Below, piece after piece: positions 1 through 11,982 of a stretch of 59,948 nt of DNA (within the stretch, counting starts at the first letter, position 1; every line of letters begins with the position of its first letter). A program made the translations under genes and the position numbers. The DNA is from Saccoglossus kowalevskii (taxonomy: Eukaryota; Hemichordata; Enteropneusta; Harrimaniidae). The stretch spans positions 276,119 to 336,066 of the forward strand of contig NW_003108091.1 in NCBI RefSeq assembly GCF_000003605.2. The letters are read 5' to 3'. Below the pieces are notes generated by a model, which made no database searches, had not been told where the DNA came from, and saw only the letters and a list, made by a program, of their open reading frames with translations.

Positions 1-3000
1 CTTTGTATATATACTAGTGACATTTTTTATTGCATGTGAATAGCATAGCATGTGCCTTCCTCGTGAATGTCATGTGAATAGTATGACATGTGCTGTCCTC
101 ATATGAATATCATGTGACATTTGTTTAGTCTCATGTGCATATCAAGTATTGTTTGACTGTTCATTACATATCATGTCGTCTTTATCATTCACATATTCTA
201 ATATACTTTGTTCCTACCTGTAGGTATTTAATGAGTGTCAAGAAGGGGGTACTATATCACCTACTACATGTATTTATATGAAGGAATGGTTGGATTACTA
301 AGTTCTGTTTTAATGCAACTATCAATATCTAAACATTTATTTAGTGACTCACAGGGAATGGATTCCATGGGTGTAATTTGAATGTACCGGGGTAGGCACA
401 AAAGCTGCCTTGAATGCTTATTTATTGAATAAAAGATATTTTGTTATTTTTTGTACATACCATCTACTACACCACTATATCGTTCCGATGTTCCCTGTTT
501 TAATCCAGTGCACTTGAAATCATAGAGCATAAGCTATTGGGTTTACAATGTAATATTTCTAGTTTGAATATGTCTTGAATCACAGTTGCTTTTCAAGATA
601 CACCATGTGTTTGTTTCAAAAATACTTATCACATTGTATATACAGACAGTTTCTTCACAGTCTGCATAATATTTGGTAGGATTTATGAAAGTTTTGAATT
701 CTTCTGAAAAAATCTACAATATGTTTAATTAAATATGAATAGTGAATATAATAAAATCAGTTACAAGTTTTGAGAACTGTGCCTGTATACAATCTGTTAC
801 AATCTTTCAATCACAAAATCAAGTCTTGTATGTTTCAATCACAAAATCAAGTCTTGTATGTTTCAAGAAAATCATCATTTCGTTTTCAAAGCAGTCTGAT
901 TCCAGTCAATAAAAAAAATATTGCCAGTATGTTGCCAGCAGTAGATATACTGGTTATCAGCGTCCATCTGGATTCATATCAGGAGCACTATTGAAGATAG
1001 AAACATTCACTTCATGTAATATTGAAGACAGTGCACACTATATCGGATCAACATATGTCATGACCGTATATGGTTATGTGACCTCATTATAAATGTTGTA
1101 TCAAGATCTTTATTGCAGAAAGCTATTCAATCAGTGCTTTATTGAACTCATAAACTTCAAATAGTTTCAGAATAATTAGATTAATTACTTTCTTAATTAT
1201 GTTATGCACTTTCAGCTATATCTCAAAAACTTACATTTTAATAACACACTGAGTTCATAGGTCTCATTAGATTGGGACACAATACACATTTATAATATTA
1301 GTTGGGTTAATTAGTTGTAAGTACTTCCTAAGTAAACTTGTCTGCCTGAAACTTGAATGCATACTTGTATGCTATTTAATGTTTACATACTCAACGCAAT
1401 CTCTTTACAAAGTCACACCAGGCTATCTAGAGAACTGCCATCTCTGATGGCGTTCTTGTTATACAACACCAGAAAACTTCTTGAACAGATTATTTATGTC
1501 ATGTTGGCTGATAAAAAGTTTATCAGGATTTTTTGTCAAGTTGTGATGTGATATTTATATTTTGCGAGGGCTTTTCATATGACTTGTTATAGACAAATAT
1601 ACCACATAACAGCCAAGGATTTTTATAAACCATGCTAAATATCTTCATCCACAAACTTTTACTTTCCCTGGTGTGGAAATATTTCTTTATTGTAGAAATA
1701 TACCACAAACAAGGTGATGATAGTATTTTGTGGTAAAATGTAAAATTATTACTTAACTACAAATGCCATATCAAGAAACTTTTTATAGTGATTTAGGGTA
1801 AGCTTCAATACAGTCATTGGTGAAATCAACCCCCCCCCCTCCCCACAATAAAATTGCGTTTGAACTAAATGTAGCGCCCTCATCGGTCACGCATATTATT
1901 ACTGGATTGATTGTTAAAATTGCATGTCTGGTTGTTGAAATCCGATTTTTGGTTGAGTTGGAAAATAAAATGTTATTAAATATTTAACATATTTTGTACG
2001 TTCAGCACAATAAACCACGTTTTTGTGGACTTGCTGGTAATTAGTTAACCATTTTTGCAACATATTTTTTATGTGGTGTGAAATTATGGAGATTATAAAA
2101 AATGGTAATTTTCATCTGGCCTGCCACATCTATACACAGTGATCTATATGAGAATGCTATTCACCTGGGTGCATGTTAATATGTTCGTCTGCCATTCTAT
2201 TTCACCTGAATATTTGTTTTGTAACTAAACACCATGCTTTACTAGCTGACGGCAGTTCGTATTGAAGGATGTCAATGTTTGCCCTTTTTCAGATAAATGT
2301 ACTCAACAAATACCTTGTATCGTGTACCATACTACATGTATGTTGAAATAATGACCTACATCATATGTAAATGTGCGAGTCGACATCATCTAGATTCACT
2401 CGAGTGTGTCATGTATATAGTGTATCTGTTTTAGACAATTGTATTTCTGACGAACCAGATGCACTAAGCTATAAATAGATTACATATATCGGCAAACATT
2501 GAGCCATAAGTATCGGATATTCAATTACATGTTCTAATCTCCATAACATTGACGATTACTCTGCTCACAAAAAATCTGGCCAGTAAACAAAACATATTCC
2601 ACCATCGTTAAAGTCTGACAATGCTACCCTGCCTCTACTTCCAGTCAGACCACTTATAAATAATTATTAGTGGTTTAGTGGTCCGAGTTCCAGTCGAGTA
2701 GTGAGTAGTTGATGTGTATGGCGCCACCAGCGGTCGCTCGTTAACACGCCTACAAGCATTGACAGATATTAAACGAACTTTCTGAAAATAATTGTTCTGT
2801 GAACACATCGTGAAACTAAACGAACATTTTTTTTAAAGAAAGCTTGTTCACAAACTATGCCAAAAATGATTCATAACCAAGTTTAGATTTTGTTCGCGTT
2901 ATCCCGCGTATAAATGGGATAATATAGTCTTTTCCGAATACTATAGCGCTTTACGTAATATTTTGATGTAGTAGAATATTAAATTTGAATAATTCAAATT

Positions 3001-5378
3001 ACAGTCATCATTTCGTTTATTGTGTCAGTTACGTTGTAAATTCGCACAATTTGTCATGCACGGTATATATAATATATATATTCGAGCAAACATTGTGCGC
3101 ACTGTATATGTCGCGTGAGACCCATATCAAATACGACGACTGGGTTGTTTTAAACGTGTCCAAATCCGTCGCTACGTTGATCATGTAAGTACGCGAAACA
3201 ACTGCGGGAACAATCAGAATGTTGCATCTCATTAAACAAACATATAGACTGAATGATAGGACCCTTCTCAATAAAACATGTTCCTATATGTCTGGAGAAC
3301 TGATTCACCTGTAGAATTGTATTCCTTTAAAGGTCAAGTCTAATTGTAATATCGATGAAAAACAGTGTAATGGTCCGTGTTATTAAATCTCTAATTGACC
3401 ATAAATTGCAGTAATTTGAAGGTCAGTTTGTGTATTCACCATGCCCGTGCATTGGACAAATGCATCCATCAAATATGACTACATTAGTTTACATGTCTAC
3501 TTTATTTTTCTTGTCAACTGTTGAAAAGCTTACATCCCGGATGTACCTCCTGGCATAGTCTCAGGTTGTCTTGGTTAGCATAGGCTTTGCTAGGTATATT
3601 ATTAGTTTTTGTCTTCTTGTTTCGTTTATTATTATTTTATTTTGTGTCACATTATTGGACATGCATGTTGGTGAATGTTGTAATTGTACATGCTTTTTAG
3701 TCTCAGTGACTTGTATGATGTACAGGGCTGAATATAAGTATTGCATTAAAGATGGTCGTCGTTGCACAAATTACCATCGGTGACACTTTCGATACCTTCC
3801 ACTTAAAAAAATACCTAATTGAGGCTCGGTAACGTCCCAGTTTGTACTTGTTGAACTGCGCAACAGTCAAACTCACCATCTTTTTTTTTATATGAGACCC
3901 ATATCTCGTGCACGCGTTGCGCAACGACCACCGCCCTTTAACCGTCCTATCTAACTAGTAGCAGTGAAGTTACATTTAACAGTTACTGAAATATTACGCG
4001 TCAATATTATCATGTTTTGTTATTTAGTTTCTCGTCGACTAAATCCACGCCTCTGAAATGATAGTTTGGCTACATACTTACACTGCTCTCATTCCCCCAC
4101 GCTAACCAGCTTTCCCCGCGTTAACGAAAAAATATGTTGTCTTCTGCTGACTTCTCTTCCGGTCCGTCTTTGAGAATTAAACTGTATACTTCGATCCTTA
4201 CACCAGCGAACAACGAATAGAACGGTAAAATTATTAAATATCTGTTATATTCTCGCAGCTTTTTCAATCTCTCATGTCTTTAATAAAAACAAGTTCTCTC
4301 GTTAACTGTATGTGTGCGTGTTATTATAATACCCATATATATATGACCGTCATTAATATACAGTCACTATGACACAGTAGTCAAGCAATTAGTGTACGAT
4401 TGAACGGGAATCTAATTTACTGCACATTTTCGTGTCGCCAATTACCTGCGTTCTTCGCCTAGTGGTAATAACTGCTTACTAATTGGATTACAGCAGATTA
4501 TGGCCCAAATGATCCCCGTTCTCAGCAAATAACGAGATGTATCTGGTCTACTGATCAGACATAAGGTTTGTGTAATCATGAATTCTCGATGACAAAATAA
4601 AACAACGGTTTTTGACAACCGATCCCTTTCAACGTTCACATGGAACCCGTTGTGGATTGGGATATGGTTGTGGATTGTCTGTCTCACTTAGCCCTCACTT
4701 AGTGTTCTATGTAGTTATAATCGCTCGATTCATTTATAATAATATAAAAATAATTTATTCATATATGCATCAAATATTATAAATAATATAGCATATAGTA
4801 TTGTGGATTTCCAATCCAATGTGGGATATTTCCCCTAAATAAATAATTAAATATGCATCAAGACTGGGTCTTGGTTCTGTTCAATACCCTGTATTTGAAA
4901 TGTACACTCATTGCAAAGCTACTTGCAAGATTGTGTCTGATTGGCTATCCAGTCGTAACAGTCGGACCAATCAGAGAGTAGCTTGTTTTTTTCCAGTTTG
5001 TGTTTCAAATTCTGCCTCGTATATATGCTTGCTAAACTAGAGTCTGTAGCATCTTTCGCATAGAGAATTTGACATTTTATCATGGCGTAATTTGTATATT
5101 AATGACACGGATGCATTACAGCGGAAAACCCATATAATAGTATTTTTCAGCTCCTGTCTTTGGTTATGTTGGTCACCTACGACTCTTGTCGATTCCCAGC
5201 TTCTTTAGTCATTACGTGACTCTCACGTAAAGTGTCGTGTTTGGGTTCGGCTCTGGATCAGTGGAATTGTTTTTTAAATAAATAACAACACGACCTGGTG
5301 AAAGTATGAGAACGAAAAATTAACAGAATTAATACCCGCCACAAGAATTAATATAAATAATTGTGTACTATATTAGAA
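1..5378. other. Non-coding stretch, no gene recognised
   Basis: This AT-rich region has only short ORFs without recognisable similarity. It lies downstream of the last PKDCC exon I could identify, so a missing terminal PKDCC exon or its 3' UTR may be here. A CATGTGAATA-type motif recurs at about 30-180. An imperfect hairpin lies near 4917-4985, with arms containing AAGCTACT/AGTAGCTT and CTGATTGG/CCAATCAG. I see no RNA gene. Confidence 0.5.
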
Positions 5379-5422
5379 TTACTGTGATTGTTTTCTATGT
5401 TGGGGGAAACACTGATACGTAC

Positions 5423-5599
5423 CAGACCAGGTTAAACGTGACGTCATCACAATTGCTTGGCATTCCTTGTCACGTGTACATATCTCTTCCGCTTCTCTCA
5501 CATCAAACGCTGATGTCGTACATCCATTACCGGAATGTGATATTAGACAAGGGTAGTCGTGTTTTCCGGGGAGATCATGGCCAGGTATTGCACGATACA
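5423..5599 (-). CDS. PKDCC: PKDCC exon 5 (Cys-rich C-terminal module)
   Basis: The translation has YRAIPGHDLPGKHDYPC, then EEICTRDKECQAIVMTSRLTWSG. It parallels the C-terminal YQCIPDS...[20 protein letters not shown] segment known in vertebrate PKDCC. The acceptor is TTCATTCACAG. The donor TCTG/GTACGT at 5423 would lead to a final exon for the FFKTGW-like end, which I did not find. Without splicing the frame ends at a stop at 5379-5381. Confidence 0.7.
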
Positions 5600-8500
5600 C
5601 TGTGAATGAAGTAAACTCTATTATTTCAGACCACCGTTAAAACACTTTATTTTTTCCAAATAGAATTATTTTGTCCATGTTTATTTCATTCATGCACGAA
5701 ATGTGTGATATTGTGATGATAATATAGCAGGAAAACATACTAGTATGCATATCCCACGATAATACGTTTTCCTGCTATATTATCATCACAAAGTATGGTA
5801 CTTTATGACAAGAACTTTAGATAAGGTTGCGTGGGCGTCTTGTTCGTCTTGGTCGTCTTTATTGATTTTATTTCCTGTCCAGTTATTCATTTTTAAACTG
5901 ATTCTCACCGGTTGTCTGGTCCGCGTTCTCATTCCGTGCCAAGTATTCTCCGCTTGTGTAGAAGAGCAGACACTCTTCCATTTTTCTCTGTAACATTGCT
6001 GCTGTCCAATTGAAATTTGCTATTAAGTATAAAATTAAATGCGTACGGTTAGTATGTGACATTTTAGGTCATGTTCCGGTGTACATTTCAAGTGAGATTT
6101 AAAGCACACGTCCTTGCAAAAGATCCTTTGAATTGAGAGAGTTCATCACTCGTTCAACATAATGGATCACGTGATCGATGCATGGTAACACGATACCCCG
6201 TCTCTGTGACGTATGATATGCCATAATCAATCACTCTCACCACCTCCATAGGGTGCTTGACATTTAACAATCTTCTGTGAGTCCTCCTTTTCTTTGATCA
6301 CGCCGACTTGGTGTATGGTTACGTAGGAACGACAACAAGGACGAGCCATCTGTGCCGCTGTCGGCGTGTATTTACTAGCATGTCTGTCTGATCACCGGAA
6401 GCCGAGAAGCAAAATCAAAATTTGATGAAGAAGCGCATTACGCGCCATGGTGCATACGACTACGCCGCGGTGATGATTACATGAAGTCTGGCTCAAAGGT
6501 TAGAAAGATGAGTGATTTTTTTTCGGAGAGAAAAAAGCTTTTATAATTAACTCGCTAATCAAGAGCCGTGGTTCAAAATGGAATGTCTCTGTATAGGTCA
6601 GCTTGTATGATTAAAGTGTAACTCGATACACTGGCGAATTTAGACATTTAGAAATACACATGATGTCACAGTTAACTCCGTTCCGTTCAAGTTGTTTTCA
6701 CAATAAAACCTTACTTATACACCGAGTTTCGTGAAGGCGTTAATTTGTTTTATGGACATTTGTAAAAAAAAAAGAAAGATCCTCGCGCTTCATTCAAATC
6801 ATGAATGCCGCCAACGCTTGTGAATGGTTAAGTTGTTTTCAATCGCCATTTGAAATTTATAAATATTTTATATAAAACAAATTCACACCGTCCTCCATAA
6901 ACTCGGTGTATTACAGCTCAGACTAGTAAATTACTAGTCTGAGCTTATATACATCATTGTATTTACCGCTGTTATTAAGTATCTGGTCAACGATTGGCTT
7001 AATGGTGCTCGGGACATCGAATGGCAAAAGATAACTGAAGAAGTAGCGATAGCTGTTGTAGATATTGATTTTTTCTGAGAAAGCCTGGCACCTCATATTG
7101 ACGCAAGGCAAGTGTACGCTCTTTGAAGTGGCAGATGTCGCTGCTTTCGCACAGTCTTCCGATGTCATACAGACTGGTTCTTCGTTGTCCACATCGTCTA
7201 TATCGGCTAGTTTGATCTGGTGTTTAGAAATAGAATTTTTAAACAATAGTTACGCAAATTGCCCGAAGACAGAAAAAAATAAATTGAGATTTGAAATTCG
7301 ATATGCATCACATGACAGAGACCCCTGGCGTCCAGGCATTTACTCCTTTCCTCCGTCCGCACCTAGGGTCCAAAAACAACATTTAGCGTCAGTATACATT
7401 CTTGACAGGGTACTGACATGTCTTGGAAGAGCCGCACAATCGTGTGAGAAGTGCATCGAATCACATGGGATTTGAGTTTCCGCTATATCAGACGAAGCGT
7501 AAAAGCGAGCATTTGACATGCCTTCGCTGAAGATATCATCAGAAATCTGAGAAATGCAACCGATTCACTGGGGAATATAGACTATAAGGCGAAGAGTTGA
7601 GAGGAGACTTACCTCGCCGCCAACAGTTACAAACTGAGCCAGTTTGAAGTCATGAATAGCCAATGAGCCCATGGGAGAGCGAGCTAAATGATGAAGTAAC
7701 CGGGCTATCCCCAAGGCAATCTGAAGACAGAATTAGGAGGAAGAATTCGAGTTAATATACAAATATAATTCCCTTGAGAACAAATATGATTGGAAATCGC
7801 CTAGCATAAATATCATGTTATACAGAATGCATAAATAAAGTACACTAATTTACCCGCGGAATATGTTAATATATCAACGTTATTTGAATATTCAACGATT
7901 TATAAAATTATGTAAGCTGACAGCTACGTTAGATGTAACGTCAATTCTAAAACGGTGTTTCTCGTACTTATCAATCGTTTCTCCGTTGATAGCAAAGGGT
8001 TGCTATGGCAACGCTGTTAAAGACAATAAACACAGTTTTTATTGCGAATTTCGATAGAAATTATCATTAGGTAATTAGTAATTGAATTAAAGATAACATC
8101 TGCATTTATAATATATATATATATCTGAAAAACGCAGTGTGTGTGAATATACGTATACGATACTGTTTGCTGTGATAAACGAACGTGCCCTGGGGAATGT
8201 CCAATATTGTTCTACTGAGTAATAGAAGAACGTTTGTCACCAGACTCGATGACACGACTCGTTATCTTATCGTAGTACATGAATCAAACCTTACCCGGAA
8301 CCTATCCTCCCACGAAAGCTGTAGAAGATTGATAATGTTCACCGGTTTTCCCAATTCCGTTATTACTTTCACCTGATTATCGACATCGCCCAGGCATGAG
8401 CCTAGAACCTAGTAAGCAAAGAGAAATATAAATGTTTTTTTTTTTCTTTATATCATTTCAAATTTCACAAAGAAAAGAAAGAACATAGTAGTTCTCATAG

Positions 8501-11500
8501 TAAAGAACGTGACATTCTGTATATAAGATATTATAATAATATAATAAAACTTCTAATCTTTGTTTCATATTCACGGTACACATAGTTGTATATTCTTCGG
8601 CATAGCAAATTCACCGATTTAACACTGGGTACTTTGTACTCGTGTAGGAATTCAGGATTTTTCTGAATGCCCTTGAAAGTATAGTCGCATCACTGTGTGT
8701 ACTATGCGGTGTACATTTCATTTGTAAGCAATACAATGCTGATAGCCATGTCAACAATCTCCCACAATTTCGGAATTACATTAGATTCCCTATAGTAGTC
8801 ACGAAGTAATGATTCCACTAAAATGTCATAATCGTTGACAATCAAAATAAACCAAATCCGTGGATATTTTCGATGCTTAACTGTGGCATTTCAGTTAATC
8901 CGGAATGATGCATTGCTCGGTATACAATGAATGTCGCTCTGATATTATTGATCACTGTCAGCCTACTATCCGTTGACCTATTAGAAAGGAAATTCACTGT
9001 CCCTAATGTAAAACGCCACTCACAGGATTAGCAATGCAGAAATACACGATTTGACCTCGCTGTCTAATGCAGAAATAATAATTACGCTAAATATCCGCAA
9101 GCTACAATCGGGTGAGCGTATAGATGAAAGCGATCGCATTGGAGATATAATCTTAAAAAACGCACTGTTTCTTGTAATTGTACGTACTGTTTTTGTTTAA
9201 ACGTCAGACCATTTATTTGACATTGCCACTTTAGATGGGATTTTAATGATAGTAAATAGACACTGTATGTTTGCCTTCGTCATTCCACTCGCCTTAACCT
9301 CAAGAATTCAATACGTTTATTACGCCGTTATTCACACAAATAATAACAACGAACAGAATATATTCCATATTATTATGTTTTACTTGTGTACGCTGTTCTT
9401 TCTTTAAGTTCAAGTTGCTTTTGGAGAGTAATATGTTGTAAGTTTACACGTGTATGTTATATAGAGCGAGACGTGAGGTTGATTCGTTAGATGAGTTCAA
9501 TACAGGCAACCCAATCACATAGCAAGCGCCATATCAGGTATTACTAGTCGGTTTGCTCTCTGTCTAATTACAAGTCGATTAGCGCGTAAACAGTGTAAGC
9601 GGTGCAATATGGAGAATCCCTGTTCCCAGTGTGAGTGATAGCAATTTGGTGAAATACTAGAGCTAAAAATAACGTTTTAAACACCAACCCAATCATTTAT
9701 AAATTAAACCCGTATGTGGGCTGGAGATGCCACGGTCTATATAGGGCCCGGGGCACTGACAGCGATGGGTTAACAAATTACAAGAAATTTTATCTTTGTT
9801 TACACCAAAGTTTCATTCTCCGTAGTCCATTGCATAGCCCAGTAGTAAACACACCCCAGAAGAAAAATAAATAAATAACGTTAATGTAAGACAGTTTCCA
9901 TCTGCCTGCCCTGTGTGGCACGCATATTTCTTTGTTGCAGAATTTGACTAATTTAGGAATACAATACAGTTTTACTGTTATTAGCGATGTCTTCAGCCTA
10001 GAAAATCTTGTTAAAAAGATTTAGATCAGATTTTCTTCCATGGTATGGTTTTCTGATAGTGTTTTAAAAATTCATGAGGCGGAAAACGCCGTTAGTTAAA
10101 ATGTAAGCTGAATCATAGTAATGCCTTTGTCTGTCAGCGAGCACGGCGGTTTAAACTGAAGACTGGCCATGATAATGGGTGGCCACACTACATTCTGCCT
10201 CAGATGTAGTATGTACATTAAGCTCGTTATTTGAAGCGAGGGGAAATGACAACGGTTGAAAAATGATATTCAACTTATATCAAATGGTAATTCAGTATTT
10301 GAAACTATAGCAATGATATTACGAGGTAGCATGCTGGTGTGGTTATGTAGGGGCGAAGGTCGACCGTGACGAAAGGGTTTCAAACTGTTGTTTTTCTATG
10401 AATTTATACGTTGAATATTCAGAGTTCAACTCTGACATATAATATACATTAATTTTAAGTAAACTTGCATCATACTGCGGCAATTTGTGGGAAATTGGTG
10501 CACAGTAAAAACTGTGGAAATGTGTCAACAACTTATACCGTTGTATGTTTGTAATATCTCAGGTATTCTATAAAAGTCGTCAACTCGGGTGTGTATCATC
10601 GGGAATCTTATTAAATTTAGAAATGGTATTGAGGTATATATCAGCATAGTTTATTGTTCTATCGGGTGGTTGTTAAAGGTGAAAACGGCACCATGTACTA
10701 GCCATCTGTCGGCGATTTGGGTTCTTTGTCATCGTCTCAACGCGGAATGTTAAATATGACCCCCTCAAAAAAACACGGCACATACACAATTCAGTGGTAG
10801 GTAGGTTTCCCCTACGCGACGAGATTTCCTTCCTTTGATGACCTTCGATTTATACACGGATATTTTTCGTTGAATATTGCTGAGAAATTGAGTGAACATA
10901 AACTGACAAAGAGCTGTTGATCTTAATAAAGGCGTTTTGCACGCCTCAGAGGCTCCCATACTTTCGAGTTGCCCTCTTAGTATGACGGGGTATCAATTGC
11001 AGTGCCATGTATAGACCAACATATACGCGTTAACGCCACGCAAAAAAGACAAAATTCTCCCTAAACTCACAACCTTCCCAAAAAAAGTATTATAATATTC
11101 GACACAATTACTATGATAACTCACAAACTGTTAGTTATATTTCTTTTGAAAAAAAATAAATCAATGTATTACCTTCAAAACGTTTGTGTGTTTCAACGCA
11201 TTGAATAGAGTGATCTCTTTCAGTAGCTTATAGTTGGCTAGCTTTAGACAATCGGCGCTGCTCATATATCGTGCTACACATTCGTTCACATCGCGTCCAT
11301 TCATCGCTACAGATTTTATGGCAATTTCATTGCCATTATATTCCGCTCTTTCCACATATTTTGTATAGCCCATCCCAAGTCGTTCTTTGGTGCTAGCGTT
11401 GAAAATATGAGAACATCCCAAATAGCCGTCGTGGGTATCAGTGTCATGTCCATTGTGAAACGTCGATGAGAGCGTGTCCTCTCCCGTTAGTTTAAACTGT

Positions 11501-11847
11501 TTGATGTCCATCAGGCGTCTTATATTTGGTTCCATAGCATCCATGTGTAACTGATCCACAGAGTTTTTATAAGCACTGACTTGGTGTCGGTAGTTGTTTA
11601 AGTCTGTCTCTAATTCCCTTATATGTTTAGTTAGTCGCGTCTCGAATCCCATTATCGGTGAGTGCCTGTCGCCGTTTTTCGTTACGGAGAACAACGAACT
11701 GTGCATAGAGAATCTAGATCTGTTCGTTGGCCATACAAGATAGTTCTCAGCGTACATAAACCATGAGACCATCATGAACAGGAAAGTGATGAGACGACGG
11801 TGGCGAGCCAACACCCGCAAGGGTAGTCCAATATTGCATCGCGCCAT
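5423..11847 (-). CDS. PKDCC: PKDCC/VLK-like secretory-pathway protein kinase (at least 5 exons)
   Basis: PKDCC (vertebrate lonesome kinase) is a Golgi/secreted kinase that phosphorylates tyrosines of extracellular proteins. Exons read on the minus strand: 11847-11173, 8408-8295, 7720-7613, 7216-6967 and 5599-5423, all with AG/GT borders and compatible phases (0,0,0,1). Exon 1 codes a short basic N-terminus, then a hydrophobic signal anchor (LITFLFMMVSWFMYAE), a stem, and the kinase N-lobe with glycine loop LGMGYTK, the beta3 lysine in AIKSV and an LLKE alpha-C. Exon 2 has VITELGKPV and SWEDRFR. Exon 3 has ARLLHHLARSPMGS. Exon 4 has DIDD in the DFG position, as this family does, and INIYNSYRYFFSYLLP. 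Exon 5 carries a Cys-rich C-terminal module. The human protein is about 493 aa; this model gives about 440. A linker segment and the final residues are not accounted for, so an exon may be missing. An upstream in-frame ATG at 11982 exists, but 11847 places the anchor correctly. Confidence 0.85.
5711..5791. repeat. Perfect 26-bp inverted repeat (hairpin), PKDCC intron 4
   Basis: Arms 5711-5736 and 5766-5791 are perfect reverse complements (core GATGATAATATAGCAGGAAA) around a 29-bp spacer. This is the form of a miniature foldback element or a strong cruciform. No convincing target-site duplication is visible. Confidence 0.8.
6917..6943. repeat. 27-bp palindrome, copy A of the CTCAGACTAGT family
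   Basis: Arms CTCAGACTAGTAA and TTACTAGTCTGAG are perfect around one central base; the flanking g/c extends pairing to 29 bp. It starts 24 bp beyond the proposed PKDCC exon 4 donor, in the intron. The same ends occur at 16408-16440 and the left end at 20735. Confidence 0.85.
6967..7216 (-). CDS. PKDCC: PKDCC exon 4 (kinase C-lobe)
   Basis: The exon starts after acceptor CACCAG with IKLADIDDVDNEEPVC. It continues through LPCVNMRCQAFSEK and YRYFFSYLLPFDVPS to QILNNS. Donor AGCG/GTAAAT at 6967 is chosen because it gives phase 1, which fits exon 5 (starts TG TAT CGT). If not spliced, the frame reads on for about 14 codons into the palindrome at 6917-6943 and stops at 6923; that would be an alternative short end. 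The corresponding human region has about 35 more residues here before the Cys-rich module. Confidence 0.75.
8409..11172. other. PKDCC intron 1, no further feature recognised
   Basis: This 2.8-kb intron separates exons 1 and 2 of the minus-strand kinase gene. I read no additional exon, RNA gene or clear repeat in it. Confidence 0.5.
11173..11847 (-). CDS. PKDCC: PKDCC exon 1 (signal anchor, stem, kinase N-lobe)
   Basis: This exon codes 225 residues ending ...HTNVLK, directly before donor GTAATA. The next exon resumes VLGSCLGD, the same spacing as NVLQLYGYC in human PKDCC. The ORF is open upstream to an ATG at 11982. Those 45 extra residues contain no family similarity and would precede the signal anchor, so I start at Met 11847 (MARCNIGLPL). 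N-glycosylation sequons such as NRS and NAS lie on the lumenal side, as expected of a secretory protein. Confidence 0.8.
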
Positions 11848-11982
11848 CTTAGTGCATGGCTTTCCTTTCACTGTCTCGGAACATGATGTGCGTATACCAG
11901 GTATACTGAGATCCTCCCATTGACTGAATAATAAACAGCAGTGACAAACAACAGGAACAGTCCTTTCATACCATAACTTCAC

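Noticed and set aside
470..525. Possible last PKDCC exon on the minus strand (HWIKTGN...)
   Set aside because: Only a short IKTG resemblance to the FFKTGW end of human PKDCC; the spacing does not fit and it is 5 kb away. Likely chance.
6241..6345. Possible missing PKDCC exon (minus, GVIKEKEDSQKIVK)
   Set aside because: An open stretch with a donor-like GTGAGA, but no clear acceptor and no match to the expected linker.
7065..7475. 136-residue plus-strand ORF
   Set aside because: It overlaps PKDCC exon 4 on the opposite strand and has no family similarity; it is a shadow.
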